DNA of 64,000 bases from Salinilacustrithrix flava. GTDB taxonomy: Bacteria; Actinomycetota; Acidimicrobiia; Acidimicrobiales; Salinilacustritrichaceae. Under the pieces are notes generated by a model. It had not been told where the DNA came from. It ran no database searches and saw only the letters and a program-made list of their open reading frames with translations. The translations under genes were made by a program, and so were the position numbers. Positions 60,731-64,000 of this stretch are shown here, one piece after another (position 1 is the stretch's first letter; each line of letters starts with the position of its first letter). The stretch lies in assembly GCA_024128875.1 (NCBI GenBank), contig JAMYFF010000002.1:248001-312000 (forward strand). Direction: 5' to 3'.

Positions 60731-61785
60731 TACGTCTCGGGGCCGAGGCGGCGCACCTCGTCCAGCCAGGACGTGCCGTACACGTCGTTGTCGGCCTGGA
60801 TCAGGTCGCTCGGCTGACCCTCGGGCGTGGTCACGAAGGTCCACGCCTGGCGCTTGTAGGTCCAGTTCTCCGGGTGCAGCTCGTGGGCCCGCTTGAACCA
60901 GGCCACCGCGTCGTCGGGGTGCCCGGCCCGATGCAGGTGCTGGCCGAGCTCGAACGCGGCGGCCGCCTCGGCGTGCTCCCGGGGGCGGGGGCGGGATGCC
61001 TCCACCACCTGGTCGGGCGACAGGGCCCACCGGCTGTCGGCACCGTGCTCGACCCAGTCGCGCATCGCCTCCAGGTAGGTGGCGGCGTCGACGTTGAACT
61101 TCTGCAGCTCGGTGAGCATCTCGCCGAGGTAGCCCATGTCAGGCGTGACCTCGATCTGGCGGAGGTTGGACACCTTCACGTGCGCGGGGTGCGACGGGCG
61201 CACGACCATGCCGGCCTCGTCGATCCACACGGCGTTGGGCACGTTGACGAAGCCGAAGCGCTCGGCCGAGACGTGGGCCTCGTCGATCAGCGACGGGTGC
61301 TCGGGTGAGGCCGCGGCGATGAAGGGACCGGCGGCGTCTATCCCGCCGGTGTCCAGCGCCACGGTGACGACCTCGACGCCCGGGGGCGCCAGCTCGGTGC
61401 GCAGTGCCTGCCACACGGGCAGGTCATCGCGGCAGCCTCACCACGACGCCCAGGCGACCAGCAGCACCTTCTTGCCGTGCAGCGAGGACAGGCGGAACGG
61501 GTTGCCGTCGGCGTCAGGCAGCTCGAGCTCGGGCGCCTCGGCGGTCTCGAGGGCCCGTCCGACGACGGTGGCGGGTCCGAGCGCCACCAGGCCGTGGTCG
61601 TCGTCGCGCAGCACCGGCATGCCCAGGCGGTCGGCCAGCACGGTGACGTCGAGGCCGCCGTCGACGTGGACGTCGTCGGGCAGGGGCACGCACATGTCCG
61701 CTCGGCACGCCCCCTCGGGCTTCACGGCCCAGCCGGTGGCGGCGGCGAAGGCCGCCGGGTCCGTCGTCGTCGAGGTCAGGAGCAC
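60709..61785 (-). CDS. TlpA/ResA-like redox protein with in-frame UGA, probable selenoprotein
   Basis: Read through one UGA (61440-61438), the frame codes for 358 residues. Residues 1-80 are an N-terminal part with C27 and C32, followed by a thioredoxin fold: PELELPDADGNPFRLSSLHG, KKVLLVAWASW, then UGA at codon 116, GC(118)RDDLPVWQALRTEL, the cis-Pro segment FVNVPNAVWID (Pro183) and a TPR-like pair at 273-313. The UGA sits exactly where TlpA/ResA proteins have the first active-site cysteine (WASWC), giving a U-G-C motif. The halves remain in the same frame with no other stop, and both are clearly one protein family, which argues against a pseudogene. Starts at GTG 61785, with TACGAT 6 nt upstream. 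Confidence 0.75.
61407..61423 (-). promoter_or_regulatory. candidate bacterial SECIS hairpin
   Basis: On the minus strand CCTGCC, loop CGTGT and GGCAGG form a perfect 6-bp stem starting 14 nt after the UGA; the loop is 21-25 nt after it and contains GU. This matches the position and size of bacterial SECIS elements read by SelB inside the coding frame. Confidence 0.55.
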
Positions 61786-61791
61786 GGCGGC

Positions 61792-61797
61792 ATCGTA
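61792..61797 (-). promoter_or_regulatory. -10 element of the selenoprotein gene, leaderless layout
   Basis: TACGAT on the minus strand ends 6 nt before the GTG at 61785. Confidence 0.5.
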
Positions 61798-61948
61798 GGT
61801 CCCCTGCGCCGCTGCCGGACGGGCGGATCGCCGACACGGATTCGCGATGGATTCGCAACGCGTTCGTCATGATGTGTCACACTCCCCGGAGCAGCCGCAC
61901 CCATGCGCCCGGCACCGCCGGCGCCCGCACCCTGCCCGGGAGACGCTC

Positions 61949-63187
61949 GTGTCCACCGCTTTCCGTCGCGCCGCCGTCGCGATCCTCGCCCTCCTCGCCG
62001 TCACCGGCCTGGCCTCGACCCCGGCCTCCGCCTCGTCAGCGCCCGATGCCGAGACCGCGGTCCGGGACATCGTGTTCCCCGTCGACGGCGACTACCGCTA
62101 CACCGACACCTACGGCGCGTGCCGCTCGGGCTGCTCCCGCGCCCACGCCGGCACCGACATCATGACCCCGAAGCTGACGCCGCTGGTCGCGGCCACCGAC
62201 GCCACCGTCACCTGGCTGAAGGACACCGCCACGCCCGACGGCTCCCAGGGCAACTACCTGATGCTGGTGGACGCCGAGGGCTGGGAGTACTGGTACATCC
62301 ACATCAACAACGACTCCCCCGGCACCGACGACGGCGCCAACCCCGAAGAGTGGATCTTCGCCCCCGGCATCGAGCGCGGCGCCACCGTGGAGGCCGGCGA
62401 GCTCGTCGCCTACGCCGGCGACTCCGGCAACGCCGAGCACAGCGGCTCGCACCTGCACTTCGAGATCCACAAGCCCGACGGGTCGACGATCAACCCCTAC
62501 CGCTCCCTGCAGGCGGCCGAGCAGGGCGAGGCCTCCCCGCAGTACGTCACCTCCCCCGAGCACGAGCGCTTCGTCCGCGCCCTCTCGGTGGACTTCCTCG
62601 ACCGGCCGGCCACCGACGACGAGGTCGCCCGCCACGCCGGCGCCATGGCCCGCGGCGAGTCCCGCGCCTCGGTCGTCGACGCCTACGCCAGCTCCGACGA
62701 GTGGGTCTCCGCGCTGGTGACGGGCTTCTACGAGTCCACCCTCGAGCGCCAGCCCGACGCCGATGGCCTGCGCCACTGGATCGACGCCATCGCCGACGGC
62801 ATGACGCCCGCCGAGGTCGCCTCACACTTCTACGGCAGCGCCGAGTACTTCGCCGCCTCCGGCGACAGCGAGGCCTGGGTCCGCGACCTCTACCTGGAGA
62901 TCGTGCAGCGCGAGCCCGATGCCGATGGCCTCGCCCACTGGGCCGGCAAGGCTGACGACGGGGTGGACCTGTCCACGATCGCGTCGACGTTCTACGCGTC
63001 GGCCGAGTCCCGCCAGACCCGCGTCGTCGGGCTCTACGACGCCCTCCTCGACCGGACGCCGGACCCCGGTGGACTCGCCCACTGGGCCGAGCGGCTCCTC
63101 GACGGTCGCGACATCGAGCTGGCCGTCGTGCTCGCCGTGAGCCCCGAGTACCACCAGCTCGCCCAGCAGCGCGCCGACCTCGGCTGA
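61949..63187 (+). CDS. secreted M23 metallopeptidase with DUF4214-like repeats
   Basis: The 412-residue protein has a Sec signal peptide (FRRAAVAILALLAVTGLAST, cleavage near ASA-SSAP), an M23/LytM domain with zinc ligands H66, D70 (HAGTD) and H168, H170 (HLHFE), and from about residue 205 to the end four DUF4214-like repeats, marked by PDADGLRHWIDAI, PDADGLAHWAGKA and PDPGGLAHWAERL. M23 enzymes cut peptidoglycan cross-bridges; DUF4214 is often linked to surface proteins. The GTG at 61949 follows GGGAG. A paralogue follows directly, and the two share long exact nucleotide stretches. Confidence 0.9.
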   Translation: MSTAFRRAAVAILALLAVTGLASTPASASSAPDAETAVRDIVFPVDGDYRYTDTYGACRSGCSRAHAGTDIMTPKLTPLVAATDATVTWLKDTATPDGSQGNYLMLVDAEGWEYWYIHINNDSPGTDDGANPEEWIFAPGIERGATVEAGELVAYAGDSGNAEHSGSHLHFEIHKPDGSTINPYRSLQAAEQGEASPQYVTSPEHERFVRALSVDFLDRPATDDEVARHAGAMARGESRASVVDAYASSDEWVSALVTGFYESTLERQPDADGLRHWIDAIADGMTPAEVASHFYGSAEYFAASGDSEAWVRDLYLEIVQREPDADGLAHWAGKADDGVDLSTIASTFYASAESRQTRVVGLYDALLDRTPDPGGLAHWAERLLDGRDIELAVVLAVSPEYHQLAQQRADLG

Positions 63188-63312
63188 ACGGAACCCGTCC
63201 GAACCGGACAGAAGGTCACGAACCGGTAGGACCATCGGCCCGACATCCTCAACCCGGCCCCTCGGGCGACCGATGGGACCAGGTCATGCACCAGCTGGGA
63301 TCGAGGACGTCC

Positions 63313-64000
63313 ATGTCACCCCTCCGAAGGGCCATCGCCGCCGCGGTGGTCACCCTCACCGCGCTGACCGGGCTGGTCGCGCTGGGCGCCACGCCGGCGG
63401 GCGCCGGCACCGTTGCCGTCGACGCTGAGACCGCGGTCCGAGACATCGTGTTCCCCGTCGCCGGCACGCACTCCTACAGCGACACCTTCGGCGCGTGCCG
63501 CTCGGGGTGCTCCCGCGGGCACGAGGGCACCGACATCATGACGCCCAAGCTCACCCCGCTCGTGGCCGCCCGCGACGCCACCGTCACCTGGCTGAAGGAC
63601 ACGGCGACCCCCGACGGCTCCCAGGGCAACTACCTGATGCTCCGGGACTCCGACGGCTGGGAGTACTGGTACATCCACATCAACAACGACTCCCCCGGCA
63701 CCGACGACGGCGCCAACCCCAAGGAGTGGATCTTCGCCCCCGGCATCGAGCGCGGGGCCACGGTGAAGGCCGGCGAGCTCGTCGCCTACGCCGGCGACTC
63801 CGGCAACGCCGAGTGGACCGATTCTCACCTCCACTTCGAGATCCACAACCCCGCCGGCGAGGTCATCAACCCGTACCGCTCCCTGCAGGTGGCGCCCCAC
63901 GTGCCGGCGCCGCTGGTGATCGGCACCTCACCGGTCACGGTCGCCCGCCAGGCCTTCGTCGAGGCGCTGTCCCGGGACTTCCTCGGACGTGGGGCCACCG
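63313..64000 (+). CDS. secreted M23 metallopeptidase paralogue, 3' truncated by window end
   Basis: This gene runs off the right edge; 229 complete codons are seen. It has a Sec signal peptide (LRRAIAAAVVTLTALTGLVA, cleavage near AGA-GTV), an M23 domain with HEGTD and HLHFE, and the beginning of a DUF4214-like part (AFVEALSRDFLGRGAT). It is a tandem copy of the preceding gene: several blocks are identical at DNA level, including one of over 60 bp (63657-63720 against 62281-62344). The ATG at 63313 has GAGGA at good spacing; an in-frame ATG at 63286 is possible. Confidence 0.88.
   Translation, partial: MSPLRRAIAAAVVTLTALTGLVALGATPAGAGTVAVDAETAVRDIVFPVAGTHSYSDTFGACRSGCSRGHEGTDIMTPKLTPLVAARDATVTWLKDTATPDGSQGNYLMLRDSDGWEYWYIHINNDSPGTDDGANPKEWIFAPGIERGATVKAGELVAYAGDSGNAEWTDSHLHFEIHNPAGEVINPYRSLQVAPHVPAPLVIGTSPVTVARQAFVEALSRDFLGRGAT

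Noticed and set aside
61438..61785. Short truncated thioredoxin-like gene ending at the TGA
   Set aside because: A protein ending in WASW would lack its active site; the downstream frame continues the same fold without frameshift, so readthrough is the better reading.
63197..63209. GTCCG-AAC-CGGAC hairpin after the first M23 gene as a terminator
   Set aside because: The stem is only 5 bp with no T run; too weak to call.

Overview
The window is very GC-rich, densely packed DNA of an actinobacterial type. A WhiB protein, a BldC-like regulator, a DUF3566 membrane protein, DUF3501 next to rubrerythrin, an LLM-class (F420-type) oxidoreductase and many start codons with no leader all point to Actinomycetota. 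The gene mix best fits the class Acidimicrobiia (Iamia/Ilumatobacter-like), but that assignment is inferred from gene content, not from a marker-gene comparison. No tRNA, rRNA, insertion sequence, phage gene or CRISPR array was seen. This is a chromosomal core/accessory mixture.

Layout. 1-2.8 kb: end of a GIY-YIG/UvrC-like nuclease, a TetR regulator and a divergent DUF808 membrane protein. 2.8-6.2 kb, minus strand: Fur-family regulator, rubrerythrin and DUF3501 (peroxide/iron stress), then BldC-like, WhiB and a TrpD-like transferase. 6.4-9.1 kb: DUF3566 and a class A penicillin-binding protein. 9.1-16.1 kb, minus: an AddB-AddA helicase/nuclease pair coupled to a VOC protein. 16.2-20.8 kb: universal stress protein, DUF885 peptidase, GlpD and an MtfA-like peptidase. 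20.8-23.4 kb, minus: three TadE/TadG pseudopilin-type proteins. 23.5-28.2 kb: AGPS-like flavoprotein, small membrane protein, FGGY kinase and two Tat-exported ferritin-like proteins. 28.2-31.7 kb: a disulfide oxidoreductase without the usual His-Glu pair, the RNase P RNA gene (rnpB, not a protein gene) and a CrtI-like oxidoreductase. 31.8-35.4 kb, minus: SDR, trehalose-synthase-like glycosidase, VKOR-like and SPW-like membrane proteins. 35.6-40.2 kb: PPOX-fold protein, HNH nuclease, FAD-Rieske fusion, a diadenylate-cyclase-like protein and an RlmI-like methyltransferase. 40.2-45.2 kb, minus: M15 peptidase, histidine phosphatase, membrane protein, zinc-ribbon coiled coil and a second class A PBP. 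45.2-53.1 kb: Gfo/Idh/MocA oxidoreductase, a GGDEF protein, a heterodimeric ABC exporter and Pgi. 53.1-59.7 kb: two hydrolases, an MFS protein, a GGDEF/degenerate-EAL protein, an LLM oxidoreductase and TetR. 59.7-64 kb: a 2OG-Fe(II) oxygenase, a probable selenoprotein and two tandem M23 peptidases, the last cut by the window end.

Three observations stand out. First, a TlpA/ResA-like redox protein at 60709-61785 (minus) is interrupted in frame by one UGA exactly where the catalytic cysteine belongs, followed 14 nt later by a hairpin. This is best read as a selenocysteine codon with a bacterial SECIS. Second, at least a dozen genes have no Shine-Dalgarno sequence but carry TAnnnT exactly 6-7 nt before the start codon, the pattern of leaderless transcription. 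Third, a short CTGGCAG-centred sequence recurs in four intergenic spots, one of them a large bidirectional hairpin. A diadenylate-cyclase-like domain with an altered RHR motif and two diguanylate-cyclase proteins indicate nucleotide second-messenger signalling in the same window.
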